The position numbers were made by a program, and so were the translations under genes. Positions 35,783 through 45,054 of a stretch of DNA of 64,000 nucleotides are shown piece after piece. This DNA is from Pseudoruminococcus massiliensis (GTDB taxonomy: Bacteria > Bacillota > Clostridia > Oscillospirales > Acutalibacteraceae). Location: contig NZ_OLMR01000005.1 in the NCBI RefSeq assembly GCF_900291955.1, positions 82,637-146,636 of the forward strand. The letters are read 5' to 3'. Under the pieces are notes generated by a model, which did no database searches, was not told the origin of the DNA, and worked only from the letters and a program-made list of their open reading frames with translations. Each line of letters begins with the position of its first letter. Within the stretch, counting starts at the first letter, position 1.

Positions 35783-36555
35783 TTTTGAAAAGTAATTTTC
35801 ATACACATACTAAACGCTGCTGTCACGCATTTGGTGTAGAAGCAGATTATGCAAAAGAGGCTTATGATAAGGGACTTTCAGTGCTTGGATTTTCTGACCA
35901 CGCACCTTTTAAAGATATTGATTACGGTTACCGTATGCAGTTTTCGGAGCTTCAAGAATATATTTCAGCTGTTCAGACCGAAAGAGAACGCTATTCAGAA
36001 AAAATGCGTATTATGACAGGCTTGGAGATAGAATATCTTCCTAAATACTGTGAATATTATGAATGGCTTTTGAATGAAATGAAGCTTGATTATCTCGCCT
36101 TAGGTGAACATTTCTTTGATATAAATGGAAGATTTTGCAGTATTTTTGCTTCTGAAAGCACAAATGAATATATCCCTTATGCAAAGGCTATTTCAGAGGC
36201 TCTTAAAAAGGGGTATTTTTCAGTTCTTGTTCACCCTGATATTATGTTTATGAATTGCTTTGCGTGGAATAAAAACTGTGATAAAGCTTGTGAGATAATT
36301 GTAGATGCCGCAATGCTTACTAATACACCTGTTGAGTATAATGCAAACGGTATTCGCCGAGGTCAGCAGGATTATCCTGATGGCAGGAGAGACCCATATC
36401 CTCACCCAAGGTTTTGGGCGATGGCAAAAGACGCTGGCTTAAAAGTCTTAGTTGGTTCAGATGCACATAGCCCTGAGCAGGTTTATGATAAGTCTATGGA
36501 GCTTGCCGTAAAGCGTGCAAAAGATTTTGGGCTTGATATAATCAGCGAATTTTAA
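35779..36555 (+). CDS. PHP-domain histidinol-phosphatase-like protein
   Basis: A 258-residue metal-dependent phosphoesterase of the PHP family. Metal-binding motifs are visible: NFHTHTKRC at the N-terminus, GFSDHAPF near residue 40, an EIEYLP segment, a LVHPDIM segment and GSDAHSPEQ near the C-terminus. The layout matches HisK-type histidinol-phosphatases, but many relatives have other phosphate-ester substrates and no his genes are near. It overlaps the nudix gene by four bases. Confidence 0.82.
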   Translation: MILKSNFHTHTKRCCHAFGVEADYAKEAYDKGLSVLGFSDHAPFKDIDYGYRMQFSELQEYISAVQTERERYSEKMRIMTGLEIEYLPKYCEYYEWLLNEMKLDYLALGEHFFDINGRFCSIFASESTNEYIPYAKAISEALKKGYFSVLVHPDIMFMNCFAWNKNCDKACEIIVDAAMLTNTPVEYNANGIRRGQQDYPDGRRDPYPHPRFWAMAKDAGLKVLVGSDAHSPEQVYDKSMELAVKRAKDFGLDIISEF

Positions 36556-36729
36556 GACAATTGCAAAAATCAACTCTCTTAAATTATTTTGAGTGATATA
36601 TTTTACAAAAATAACCATATGAATTTACAGCTTGTTTATAGATTGTTTAAATTTGTGTGTTAAACTTATATCATCAAATAGATTACAAGAAATTTTATAT
36701 ACATAGTATTTTAGAAAGGAGTTGATAGA

Positions 36730-36927
36730 ATGGAAATCGAAAAGCCGATGTATTATAGTCCATTATTGTTTTTTAAACTTATGGCTCATACACTTTCACC
36801 GAATCCACAGGTTCGTCGTGCAGCAATGATTGCACTGACTAAGGTTGCTAAGGACTATCTCGGCACCTACTTTAAGATGTCAGTTACACCTGCATTACCT
36901 CAGCCACAAACATTAGATTTGAAATAA
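36730..36927 (+). CDS. Hypothetical small protein
   Basis: A 65-residue soluble protein with a good ribosome binding site (GAAAGGAG) and its own terminator. It has an amphipathic helix (about 8-40, with RRAAMIALTKVAKDYL) and a proline-rich end. I do not recognise it. Composition and expression signals suggest a genuine, separately transcribed gene. Confidence 0.6.
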   Translation: MEIEKPMYYSPLLFFKLMAHTLSPNPQVRRAAMIALTKVAKDYLGTYFKMSVTPALPQPQTLDLK

Positions 36928-36947
36928 AATAAATTTATTTTATAGAA

Positions 36948-36983
36948 ATCGAACGCATATCCGCTTGGGTATGCGTTTTCTTA
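36948..36983 (+). terminator. Terminator after the 65-residue protein
   Basis: The arms AACGCATATCC and GGTATGCGTT with a short loop are followed by TTTCTTAT. Confidence 0.75.
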
Positions 36984-37065
36984 TATGATAAAGATTTGCA
37001 GCTTGATTTATGAGGAGGTTTGTTGTATAATGAAATTTATAAAAGCGAAAAGGGAGAATGATAAA

Positions 37066-37242
37066 ATGTCACTGCCTAATGACCCTATGATTTTATTATC
37101 ATATGTAAATACTCAGCTGAGAGATTTTTATTCATCTCTTGAGGAATTTGCAAAGACTAATAGTATAGATACTGATACTATCAAAGAAAAGCTTTCAATA
37201 ATAGGCTATGAATATAATGCAGAATTAAACCGTTTTGTTTAA
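37066..37242 (+). CDS. DUF4250-like small protein
   Basis: A 58-residue protein starting MSLPNDPMILLSYVNTQLRD, with the pattern LPxDPxxLLSxxNxxLRDxYxSL and a C-terminal GYEYNAELNRF, which matches the DUF4250 family of small Clostridia proteins. Function unknown. I choose the ATG at 37066 because the conserved family region starts there and AAAGGGAG precedes it; the longest ORF begins 27 codons upstream without similarity. Confidence 0.75.
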   Translation: MSLPNDPMILLSYVNTQLRDFYSSLEEFAKTNSIDTDTIKEKLSIIGYEYNAELNRFV

Positions 37243-37327
37243 AGGCTGCTACAAAATGTGTTTTTAGTAAAGATAAGTTAGCTATATCTAACTTAAAAGA
37301 GTGACATTCAAGCATAAAAGTTAATAT

Positions 37328-37432
37328 ATGTTTACACCTTTAGCTTTTAAGAATGAAGGAAAGTTTAAAGCTGATTGTCAAAAGGCAAGAAGTCTTTCTG
37401 AAAAAGAAATTATAAAATGGATAAAGGCGTAA
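37328..37432 (+). CDS. Short ORF, possible gene remnant
   Basis: A 34-codon open frame ending in KARSLSEKEIIKWIKA, with basic, helix-favouring composition. It lies between the DUF4250-like gene and the SDR gene and overlaps the longer possible SDR N-terminus. No good ribosome binding site is visible. It may be the C-terminal remnant of a lost gene or a small peptide; support is weak. Confidence 0.25.
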   Translation: MFTPLAFKNEGKFKADCQKARSLSEKEIIKWIKA

Positions 37433-37467
37433 AATATTATAAAATAATTTTTAAAGGAGATGCTTAT

Positions 37468-38268
37468 ATGGGTTTCTTAGCAGGTAAAACGGCAATTATT
37501 ACTGGAGCGGGCAGAGCTGTTCTTTCTGATGGCAGTTGTGGTTCTATCGGGTATGGTATTGCAACAGCTTATGCAAAGGAAGGTGCTAATCTTGTTATCA
37601 CAGGCAGAAATATAGAAAAACTAAATGCCGCAAAAGAAGAACTTGAGAGCAAATATTCTATTAAGGTACTTGCAGTTCAGGCAGATATTTGTGCAGGTGC
37701 AGATAATGAAACTATTGCAAAAAATACTGTAAAAAAAGCTATTGATGAATTCGGAAGAATTGATGTTCTTATAAATAATGCACAGGCTTCTGCTTCTGGA
37801 GTTACTCTTGCTGAACATACAACAGAACAATTCAATCTTGCTTTATATTCTGGACTTTATGCAACATTTTACTATATGAAAGCGTGTTATCCATATCTTT
37901 GTGAAACTAAAGGCTCTGTTATAAATTTTGCATCTGGTGCTGGTATTTCAGGTAACTTCGGACAATGCTCATATGCCGCAGCAAAAGAAGGTATTCGTGG
38001 ACTTAGTAGAGTAGCAGCTACTGAGTGGAGTAAGGACGGTATAAATGTAAATGTTATTTGTCCACTTGCATGGACTGCACAGCTTGAACAGTTTAAGAGT
38101 AAATTTCCAGAGGCATATGAAAAGAATGTTAAAACACCTCCAATGGGTTATTTTGCAAATCCTGAAACAGAGATTGGCAGAGTTTGTGTTCAGCTTGCTT
38201 CACCTGATTTTAAGTATATGACAGGCGAAACACTTACACTTCAAGGTGGTACAGGTCTTCGTCCTTAA
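37468..38268 (+). CDS. SDR-family oxidoreductase
   Basis: A 266-residue classical short-chain dehydrogenase. The cofactor motif is TGAGRAVLSDGSCGSIGYGI (the family TGxxxGxG with an insertion), NNAQ replaces the usual NNAG, and the catalytic residues appear as Ser in FASGAG, Tyr and Lys in SYAAAKEGI. The C-terminal MTGETLTLQGGTGLRP is typical. Substrate is unknown. I start at 37468, where AAAGGAG lies 9 bases upstream. A terminator follows. Confidence 0.88.
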   Translation: MGFLAGKTAIITGAGRAVLSDGSCGSIGYGIATAYAKEGANLVITGRNIEKLNAAKEELESKYSIKVLAVQADICAGADNETIAKNTVKKAIDEFGRIDVLINNAQASASGVTLAEHTTEQFNLALYSGLYATFYYMKACYPYLCETKGSVINFASGAGISGNFGQCSYAAAKEGIRGLSRVAATEWSKDGINVNVICPLAWTAQLEQFKSKFPEAYEKNVKTPPMGYFANPETEIGRVCVQLASPDFKYMTGETLTLQGGTGLRP

Positions 38269-38290
38269 AATATAATGATTTTTGAAAATA

Positions 38291-38325
38291 AAAGTCGATA
38301 GTTTAAAGCTATCGGCTTTTTATTT
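38291..38325 (+). terminator. Terminator after the SDR gene
   Basis: The arms AAAGTCGATAG and CTATCGGCTTT with a 7-base loop are followed by TTTATTTTGTTT. Confidence 0.85.
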
Positions 38326-38377
38326 TGTTTACATAAGAGTATTTGATTTGAAATATAATCAAAATTATATTTAAATT

Positions 38378-38444
38378 ACAAAGTTTACCAGAAAACGACA
38401 AATTTTACCAGATATAACAAATTTGAAAAAGAATGTGCTATAAT
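38378..38444 (+). promoter_or_regulatory. Direct repeats upstream of the ABC exporter
   Basis: ACAAAGTTTACCAGA (38378) and ACAAATTTTACCAGA (38398) are direct repeats exactly 20 bases apart, with a partial third (ACAAATTTG) at 38417. A -10 box TATAAT follows at 38439, but the -35 position is poor. Pairs of direct repeats about two helical turns apart in front of a weak -35 are how LytTR-type activators bind. A LytTR regulator is encoded at 47.8 kb; the link is inference. Confidence 0.55.
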
Positions 38445-38575
38445 TTAATTGAAATTATATAATGAATTATTTATAAAGAAAGTTGGGAATTTATATGTTT
38501 AAAAAATTTTAATAAGAGATAAATAATATGAAATAGATTAATAAAATAAAAGTTATTTTATAAGGAGAATTTGAT

Positions 38576-39244
38576 ATGAAAATAGTAGTAAAAGATGTAA
38601 AAAAGACATATAAGCAAGGAAATATTGTAGTTGAGGCATTAAAGCCTTGTAATTTTGAAATAAACGATGGTGAACAAATTGCAATAACAGGTACAAGTGG
38701 TTCGGGAAAATCTACACTTCTGCATTTGCTTGGAGGTTTGGAACAGGCTACTGACGGAAGTATAAAATATGGTGATACAGATTTTTCTAAAATGTCACAA
38801 AATCAATGTGATGATTTTCGTCTTGAACATATAGGAGTAGTTTTTCAATCATTTAATCTTTTGCCCGAACTTACTGCATATGAAAATATAATTCTTCCTC
38901 TTATGTTGCAAAATAAAAATATAGATGATAAATATGTAGATAAGCTTATAGAGCGTCTTGAGCTTAAAGACAGAATGAATCATCTTCCTGGACAGCTTTC
39001 AGGTGGTCAGCAACAGCGTGTTGCACTTGCAAGAGCTTTGATAAATCGACCATCTCTTTTACTGTGTGATGAACCTACAGGAAATCTTGACAAAAAAACT
39101 ACACAATCTGTAATGGAACTTTTATTTGATATGTCAAAAGAGTATTCTGTTACACTGCTTGTTGTAACTCACGATGAAAATATCGCTAAAAGATTTTCAA
39201 GAGTTATAACAATAAGTGATGGCATTTTGGGTGGTGATATATAA
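38576..39244 (+). CDS. ABC transporter ATPase, MacB/LolD type
   Basis: A 222-residue ATPase with Walker A GTSGSGKST, Q loop VVFQSFNLLPEL, signature LSGGQQQR, Walker B LLLCDEPTGNLD and H-loop VTHDEN. The sequence class is that of ATPases serving FtsX-type permeases (antimicrobial-peptide resistance, lipoprotein or peptide export). AAGGAG lies 9 bases upstream. Its stop overlaps the permease ATG by one base. Confidence 0.94.
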   Translation: MKIVVKDVKKTYKQGNIVVEALKPCNFEINDGEQIAITGTSGSGKSTLLHLLGGLEQATDGSIKYGDTDFSKMSQNQCDDFRLEHIGVVFQSFNLLPELTAYENIILPLMLQNKNIDDKYVDKLIERLELKDRMNHLPGQLSGGQQQRVALARALINRPSLLLCDEPTGNLDKKTTQSVMELLFDMSKEYSVTLLVVTHDENIAKRFSRVITISDGILGGDI

Positions 39245-41757
39245 TGAAAAGTTATTTATACCTTACTAAAAAATATATAAAATCATATCCGAAACGGTGT
39301 ATAGGCATAGTTTTATGTATATCATTATTCTTATTTGCTTTTCTTACTATTCTTTGGTACAGTAATAGTTTTAAATATTCTCTTGTAGAAAATTATAAAA
39401 TAGAAGAAGGTGGTGTTTATGAATCAATTCAATTTTATGTAGACCAAGAGAATTTTAGAGAAAAGGAATCTCAATTAGTTGAAGAAAAAGCAGGAATTAT
39501 AAGTGGAATTTGGGAAGTTGAAAGTAAAAGCCCTTCGGATATTTGGATAGGAAATATAAATGACAATGTAAGTACGCTTTTATCATTACATTTTGAATCT
39601 GGAAGAATGCCAAAATCTGAGAATGAAATTGCAATAGAACAAGGTACATATGATATTCTTGGATTGAAAAGTAAAATAGGAGATAAGGTAGAACTTGAAA
39701 TTAAAAATTCATATGGAAACACAGAAAAGAAAAGCTTTATATTGACTGGAATTATAAAGAATTTTTCAAATAAAATAAAATTGCACTATGACTATCAAAG
39801 TGAAAAACTTTTATTTCCATCAATATTAACAACAAATAGTAAAGCTTCACCAAAGTATATACATATAATAGCAGCTGAAAACTCATTTTTGATAAGAAAT
39901 ATTTCAAGTAAAAGTGTATACTATAATGATTCTCAACAAATGATTTCTTCTAAAATGGTTGCTAATAATTTAATTTTAATGCCAGTAAAGATATTTTTTG
40001 TACTCACTACGATTATGGGAATAGTATCAATTTCTTTATATTTCTTTAAAGAACAAGAACGATATTTGAATTTACTTAGATGTATAGGTTTTTCAAAGAA
40101 GAAATCAAGAAAATTATTACTTATTCAGGGATTTTTTATATGGTTAAGTTCCTTGATTATTTCAAGTGTTGCGTCAATATTGGTGCTACTATTATTACAA
40201 TTTATATCGTCTTTTTCGTCGCAATACTTATTCTTAAATTTAAGCATTTTAGATTTGATTATAGTTGCCTTGCTTAGTGCAGTATTGATTTTTATTTCGT
40301 TCAATATTTTGCTCGCTCGTTTTTATAAAAATGCACCTTTAAGAGAAGCAATATATGTATCTAAAAAACAGATAAAATCTCAAACTAAATTAAAGCGTTG
40401 TTGGCATAAAGCATATGGAAGAAGATATAAACTACAAAATTTTACTTGTGTTATGTTGGTAATGTTTTGTGTTGGAATGTCAATATTTGGTTCGTTTGTT
40501 CCGTTATTTAATGCAAGAGGAAGTTCATTTGATGCTGATAATCCAGAGTATTTTAGACAAAACGCAGATTATTCTTTGCATATGATGGGTGGAGGAAGCT
40601 TTGCAAAAATTTATTATATAAATTTACCTGTAGGTTGTGGTGTATCACATAAAATAGCAGATGAGATAGCATCGGATAAAAGAATAAATGTTTTAGAAGC
40701 GTCTGTTTCTAATCTTATTGTACCTTTTTTCTTAACTTCTCAAAATCCTGATAATAAGCTTTTATATAAGTATGTTGTTGAGGCGAAAAATGATGGTTAT
40801 AATTATATTTTTGAACATGAGCGTACAAATGAAATGATTAAGCTTGCAGGCGGTGACAGCAGCAAGGATAGCTTGGTTGCACTTTCTGTTAAATGGCAGT
40901 CATATGATTCAGTGTTAAATAATATAAATGAATTTGCTAATGGTAAAATTGATGAAAAAAATTATAAGAATGGCGTTGAAATAATAGCACCTGATTATTT
41001 ATGTTCAGTCGGTGATGAATTCACTATGGTTATTCCTATAGCCGATGCAGAAGCAACAGAACAGAATATAGAAGAACATATCAAATTTAAAACAGCTAAG
41101 GTTAAAGTTGCAGCAACATATTCTAAGGAGCAATACAACAGTGATAAACTCATTATATCTACGGAATATCTTTTTTCGATTTATCCAGACTTGAATTATG
41201 AAAATATTATTTTAGAAAATCTTGACCATAATGATAGTGTATGGGTGAATGAGCTTGAAAATAATCTCGAAAATTTGGAAGGAATTTCTGTTGGTGTAAG
41301 ATATGATAACTATGCAAAGATGCAGAGGGAATTTTATGACCAAGTGAATCTGGAAACATTGCAAATTATCGTTAGTGTGTTTATATTTATAGTAATAATT
41401 TTAATAGCGATTGTTTTTTCAAGCTATGTTCAGGTTCGCTCAAATCTTAAAAGTTATATTATGATGAGGGCGATAGGAGCGAGAATAGAAACTGTACAAA
41501 AATTGATTATCAATGAAATAAATCGTACATTGACTACCGGAATTATATTAGGAACTATTTTGGGCGGTGCAGTAGTAGTGTTTTTCTCTATACTTGGTAG
41601 CAATATCAAATTATGGGATATATATCTTTTCTATGTCGTACCTGTTTTTATAGCAACTGTAATCTTGCTCTATTTCGGAAGTAGAATAGCAGTAAAACGA
41701 GCAGTTCGTTCTATGATTAACCAAAATATAATTGAAAAGCTGAATACTGTAGAATAA
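39244..41757 (+). CDS. FtsX-family ABC transporter permease
   Basis: An 837-residue membrane protein with one N-terminal helix (about 18-40), a large extracytoplasmic domain (about 45-240), three or four helices around 250-370 (first FtsX domain), a second extracytoplasmic domain (about 425-700) and a terminal group of three helices (about 705-825, second FtsX domain). This is the double-FtsX plan of MacB/BceB-like exporters. It forms a transporter with the preceding ATPase. Likely substrates are peptides, lipids or antibiotics; none can be named from the sequence. Confidence 0.88.
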   Translation: MKSYLYLTKKYIKSYPKRCIGIVLCISLFLFAFLTILWYSNSFKYSLVENYKIEEGGVYESIQFYVDQENFREKESQLVEEKAGIISGIWEVESKSPSDIWIGNINDNVSTLLSLHFESGRMPKSENEIAIEQGTYDILGLKSKIGDKVELEIKNSYGNTEKKSFILTGIIKNFSNKIKLHYDYQSEKLLFPSILTTNSKASPKYIHIIAAENSFLIRNISSKSVYYNDSQQMISSKMVANNLILMPVKIFFVLTTIMGIVSISLYFFKEQERYLNLLRCIGFSKKKSRKLLLIQGFFIWLSSLIISSVASILVLLLLQFISSFSSQYLFLNLSILDLIIVALLSAVLIFISFNILLARFYKNAPLREAIYVSKKQIKSQTKLKRCWHKAYGRRYKLQNFTCVMLVMFCVGMSIFGSFVPLFNARGSSFDADNPEYFRQNADYSLHMMGGGSFAKIYYINLPVGCGVSHKIADEIASDKRINVLEASVSNLIVPFFLTSQNPDNKLLYKYVVEAKNDGYNYIFEHERTNEMIKLAGGDSSKDSLVALSVKWQSYDSVLNNINEFANGKIDEKNYKNGVEIIAPDYLCSVGDEFTMVIPIADAEATEQNIEEHIKFKTAKVKVAATYSKEQYNSDKLIISTEYLFSIYPDLNYENIILENLDHNDSVWVNELENNLENLEGISVGVRYDNYAKMQREFYDQVNLETLQIIVSVFIFIVIILIAIVFSSYVQVRSNLKSYIMMRAIGARIETVQKLIINEINRTLTTGIILGTILGGAVVVFFSILGSNIKLWDIYLFYVVPVFIATVILLYFGSRIAVKRAVRSMINQNIIEKLNTVE

Positions 41758-42006
41758 ATTGAAAAAATTTTTATTTTATATGAAATTTTAAGGTTTATCT
41801 AAGGTTCGACAGATAGAATGTATTCATAGCAAATGAGCTGTGAATATAAAAATAACTCGGCTATACATAAGAGTTGATGCCATAGCAATAGTTATGACTG
41901 AGCCAACGACTCTATGCTCGTGACAATAGCCCCACAGCATTATATAATATATTACTAAGGCACAGTCTAAATTGGCAGACTGTGCCTTAGACAATTTTAT
42001 AGGAAA
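41758..42006. other. Intergenic region rich in potential RNA structure
   Basis: This gap after the permease holds several inverted repeats: ATTCATAGC with GCTGTGAAT (41819-41840), GGCTAT near 41859 with ATAGCC near 41930, GCTAT with ATAGC around 41860-41888, and TGCTCGTG with CACAGCA (41915-41941). The pairings overlap and could form alternative folds. A minus-strand open frame across it runs into the MATE gene and I do not accept it as a gene. No known riboswitch consensus was recognised. Confidence 0.4.
41957..42000 (+). terminator. Strong hairpin upstream of the MATE gene
   Basis: CTAAGGCACAGTCT and AGACTGTGCCTTAG form a 14-base stem, with the loop AAATTGGC and a following ACAATTTTATAG tail. 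It can end transcripts from the ABC exporter. Confidence 0.75.
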
Positions 42007-42036
42007 TTTGCAAATCTTGAATTTAATGCTATAATG
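42007..42036 (+). promoter_or_regulatory. Putative MATE promoter
   Basis: TTGCAA, a 16-base spacer and TATAAT lie about 45 bases before the MATE start. Confidence 0.5.
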
Positions 42037-42073
42037 AAAATAAGTTTCATTATGATTTGGGAGAATAGTTGAA

Positions 42074-43426
42074 GTGCAAAGAAATCTAACCAAAGGCCCT
42101 ATTACAATAAACATCTTACTTTTTGCTTTGCCTTTAATGTTTGGAAATCTATTACAGCAAATGTATAATATTGCTGATACATGGGTTGTTGGCAGATATT
42201 TAGGTTCAGACGCTTTGGCGGCAGTAGGTTCATCATATACTCTTATGACTTTCTTAACCTCAATAATTATTGGTCTTTGTATGGGTAGTGGAGCGGCTAT
42301 TTCTATGCAATATGGGAGCGGAGATAGCAAGAAAATGCGTCAAAGTGTTTTTATGTCATTCTGCTTGATTGCTGGAATATCTATTGCTTTGAATATTATT
42401 GTATATATTGGAATGGATTTTATACTTTGGGCTTTGCAAATTCCAAATGAAATTCAAGCTATGATGAGAGATTATCTTGAAATAATCTTTTTAGGTATTA
42501 CAGCAACATTTATATATAATTACTTTGCAAATTTGCTTAGAGCGATTGGAAATTCTGTTCTTCCATTGGTGTTTCTTGCAGTTTCTGCTGTATTGAATGT
42601 TGTATTAGATTTAGTATGTGTTCTTGTATTCAACTGGGGAGTTAAGGGTGCAGCAATAGCAACTGTCTTTTCGGAGTTTATTTCTGCAATAGGTATAGCT
42701 ATATATACTTTCAAGAGATTTAAACAGCTTATTCCTGAAAAAGAGGATATGAAGTGGAATAGAAATAATCTTTCTGCTATATTAAATCTTTCGGTTATGA
42801 CGAGCTTGCAACAGTCGATTATGAATTTTGGTATTCTGATGGTACAAGGACTTGTAAATAGCTTTGGAACAGTAATTATGGCAGCTTTTGCGGCGGCTGT
42901 AAAGATAGATTCCTTTGCATATATGCCCGTACAGGATTTTGGAAATGCTTTTTCTACATATGTTGCTCAGAATTATGGTGCAGGCAAGCAAGAACGAATC
43001 CGTAAGGGAATAAAAAGTGCCTTTGTTACTTCAGCAATTTTTTGTGCTATAATAAGTTTGTTGGTGATAGTTTTTGCAAAACCGCTTATGTGCATATTTA
43101 TAAATCCAGAGGAAACAGAAATTATTTCAGCTGGTGTTATATATTTGTGCATAGAGGGTTCGTGCTATATTGGAATTGGAATACTATTTTTACTATATGG
43201 CTATTATCGTGCAGTAAATAAGCCATTTATGTCGGTGGTGCTGACAGTAATTTCATTAGGTACAAGGGTTCTTTTAGCATATATTCTTTCAGCAATTCCT
43301 GCGATAGGCGTTATAGGAATTTGGGTATCTGTACCTATTGGTTGGGCATTGGCGGATATAACAGGAGTAGTATATTACTTTGTGAAATCTAAAAAACAGC
43401 TTGAAATGATTGAGAATAATGAGTAA
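42074..43426 (+). CDS. MATE-family efflux transporter
   Basis: A 450-residue membrane protein with 12 predicted helices in two homologous halves. The N-terminus (GPITINILLFALPLMFGNLLQQMYNIADTWVVGRYLG region) is typical of MATE family multidrug or metabolite antiporters driven by sodium or protons. The start is GTG, with GGGAG about 12 bases upstream. It has its own promoter and terminator. Substrate is unknown. Confidence 0.93.
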   Translation: MQRNLTKGPITINILLFALPLMFGNLLQQMYNIADTWVVGRYLGSDALAAVGSSYTLMTFLTSIIIGLCMGSGAAISMQYGSGDSKKMRQSVFMSFCLIAGISIALNIIVYIGMDFILWALQIPNEIQAMMRDYLEIIFLGITATFIYNYFANLLRAIGNSVLPLVFLAVSAVLNVVLDLVCVLVFNWGVKGAAIATVFSEFISAIGIAIYTFKRFKQLIPEKEDMKWNRNNLSAILNLSVMTSLQQSIMNFGILMVQGLVNSFGTVIMAAFAAAVKIDSFAYMPVQDFGNAFSTYVAQNYGAGKQERIRKGIKSAFVTSAIFCAIISLLVIVFAKPLMCIFINPEETEIISAGVIYLCIEGSCYIGIGILFLLYGYYRAVNKPFMSVVLTVISLGTRVLLAYILSAIPAIGVIGIWVSVPIGWALADITGVVYYFVKSKKQLEMIENNE

Positions 43427-43465
43427 GAGTTTTATATAAAATTCTTAATTTAAAGAAATAGCTAT

Positions 43466-43500
43466 CTGAGGGGCGAATATAGTTCGCTCCTTTATTTTTT
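43466..43500 (+). terminator. MATE terminator
   Basis: GGGGCGAA and TTCGCTCC pair with one mismatch around TATAG and are followed by TTTATTTTTTAG. Confidence 0.7.
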
Positions 43501-43636
43501 AGTTTGGTGTAAGATAGAAATAATATTTATAAAATATCTTTACAGATTATAGTCAAGTGGTGTATAATACTGTATATTTAACTTTATCAAAAGGATTTTA
43601 TATATGATTTATAAGAATAAAAGAAAGGTTGATTGT

Positions 43637-44770
43637 ATGAAAAGTGAAGATAAACCGATTTTGGCTATTTGTTATGATTTTGATAAGACACTATCTCCAG
43701 ATGATATGCAGGCACAGGGATATATTCAGTCTATTGATTATGAGGTGGCAGATTTTTGGAAAGAATCAAATGAATTGGCTGCTAAGAACGATATGGACCA
43801 GAATTTGGCATATATGTATATGATGCTTAGGTCTTCTGAAGGAAAAGTTCTTTTTACAAAAGATACATTGCGTAAAGATGGTGCGAAAGTAAAATTATTT
43901 CCGGGTGTAAATACTTGGTTTGATAGAATAAATCAGTATGGCGAAGAAAAGGGAGTTATAGTTGAACATTATATTATTTCGTCTGGATTAAAAGAGATGA
44001 TAGAGGGAACTGAAGTTGCTGATAAATTTAAAAAGATATATGCAAGTTCTTTCTATTTTAATGAAAAAGGTGTTGCAACTTGGCCTGCACAGGTTGTCAA
44101 TTATACAAATAAAACACAATTTCTATTTAGAATTAAAAAAGGTGTTTTAGATATTAACGACCAAAATATTAATGCGTATTTTGAACCAAACGAATATAGA
44201 GTACCTTTTAGAAATATTGTTTATATCGGAGATAGCGATACAGATATTCCATGTATGAAATTGGTCAATACCAATGGTGGTCATTCAATAGGTGTATATA
44301 ATTCAGAAACTAAAGATAAATCAAAAGTATTCAGAATGTTAGAGGAAAATAGAATAAAATATTTTGCTCCAGCAGATTATACAGAAGATTCTAAGTTAGA
44401 AAAATTATTAAAACAAATTATTGACCGTACTGCATCAAATGAAATATTAGAAAACTTTCATTTTGAGTGCATTAATGAAAAAAATAAGGAAACTAAGAAC
44501 AAGGGTGAACAAGAACTACAGAAAGATGATTTGATTAATCGACTTGAAGATAGTACAAGCTTTGCAAATACTCATACAATTATAGCTGAAATGAATGATG
44601 TGAAATCTTGGTCTGATGAACAAAAGAAAAAACTAATAAAAATTGCACTAAAAAATAGTCAAGTTAAATATATCTTAAAGGATAAAGATATAAAACAATT
44701 TTATAAAGCATTATGTAATGGACTTGATGAAGAAGAAATAAGTGAAATAATGAAAAAGATGAAAGATTAA
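43637..44770 (+). CDS. HAD-superfamily phosphatase-like protein
   Basis: A 377-residue soluble protein. The N-terminal 270 residues are a haloacid dehalogenase fold with motif I CYDFDKTLS (nucleophile and acid Asp pair), motif II Ser in YIISSG, a Lys in NYTNKTQF and motif IV GDSDTDIPC. The order is like phosphoserine phosphatase-type HADs. The C-terminal 110 residues are charged and helical and unrecognised. Substrate unknown. Either ATG at 43604 or 43637 is possible; 43637 is preceded by GAAAGG and matches the start of the conserved domain better. Confidence 0.78.
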   Translation: MKSEDKPILAICYDFDKTLSPDDMQAQGYIQSIDYEVADFWKESNELAAKNDMDQNLAYMYMMLRSSEGKVLFTKDTLRKDGAKVKLFPGVNTWFDRINQYGEEKGVIVEHYIISSGLKEMIEGTEVADKFKKIYASSFYFNEKGVATWPAQVVNYTNKTQFLFRIKKGVLDINDQNINAYFEPNEYRVPFRNIVYIGDSDTDIPCMKLVNTNGGHSIGVYNSETKDKSKVFRMLEENRIKYFAPADYTEDSKLEKLLKQIIDRTASNEILENFHFECINEKNKETKNKGEQELQKDDLINRLEDSTSFANTHTIIAEMNDVKSWSDEQKKKLIKIALKNSQVKYILKDKDIKQFYKALCNGLDEEEISEIMKKMKD

Positions 44771-44871
44771 TAGAGGTCTGATATGGAAAATTTTTAAAAG
44801 CTTTTTTTAAATGAATTTAATATGATAAAACTATATATGCTATTTTTAGTAATATTTTTTGATGTAAAAAT

Positions 44872-44918
44872 TGAATTGCACAGGCTTGTTTTAATGGTCT
44901 GTGCAATATTTTTATGTC
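44872..44918 (+). terminator. Terminator after the HAD gene
   Basis: TTGCACAG and CTGTGCAA pair around a 15-base loop and are followed by TATTTTTAT. Confidence 0.7.
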
Positions 44919-44995
44919 TATTTTGTAAAAGTAGCTTATATAAATCAACCTATAAAGGTGATTATATATAAAATAGAGAAATTATTTTATCTGCA

Positions 44996-45041
44996 TTGAC
45001 AAGAACTTTATTTGAGTATAGACTAATTGGTAGTACCAATT
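44996..45041 (+). promoter_or_regulatory. lrgA promoter with FCD-GntR operator
   Basis: TTGACA (44996-45001), 17 bases and TAGACT form the promoter. The perfect palindrome AATTGGTAGTACCAATT (45025-45041) covers the expected start point and ends just before AGGAGG. It matches exactly the AATTGGTNNNACCAATT operator known for PdhR/LldR-type regulators. The GntR-FCD gene of the same operon is the obvious ligand-sensing repressor. Confidence 0.85.
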
Positions 45042-45054
45042 TAGGAGGAGAATA

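Noticed and set aside
41824..42330. A 168-codon minus-strand open frame upstream of and into the MATE gene
   Set aside because: It is antisense to the MATE N-terminus and crosses a terminator and promoter; no family was recognised.
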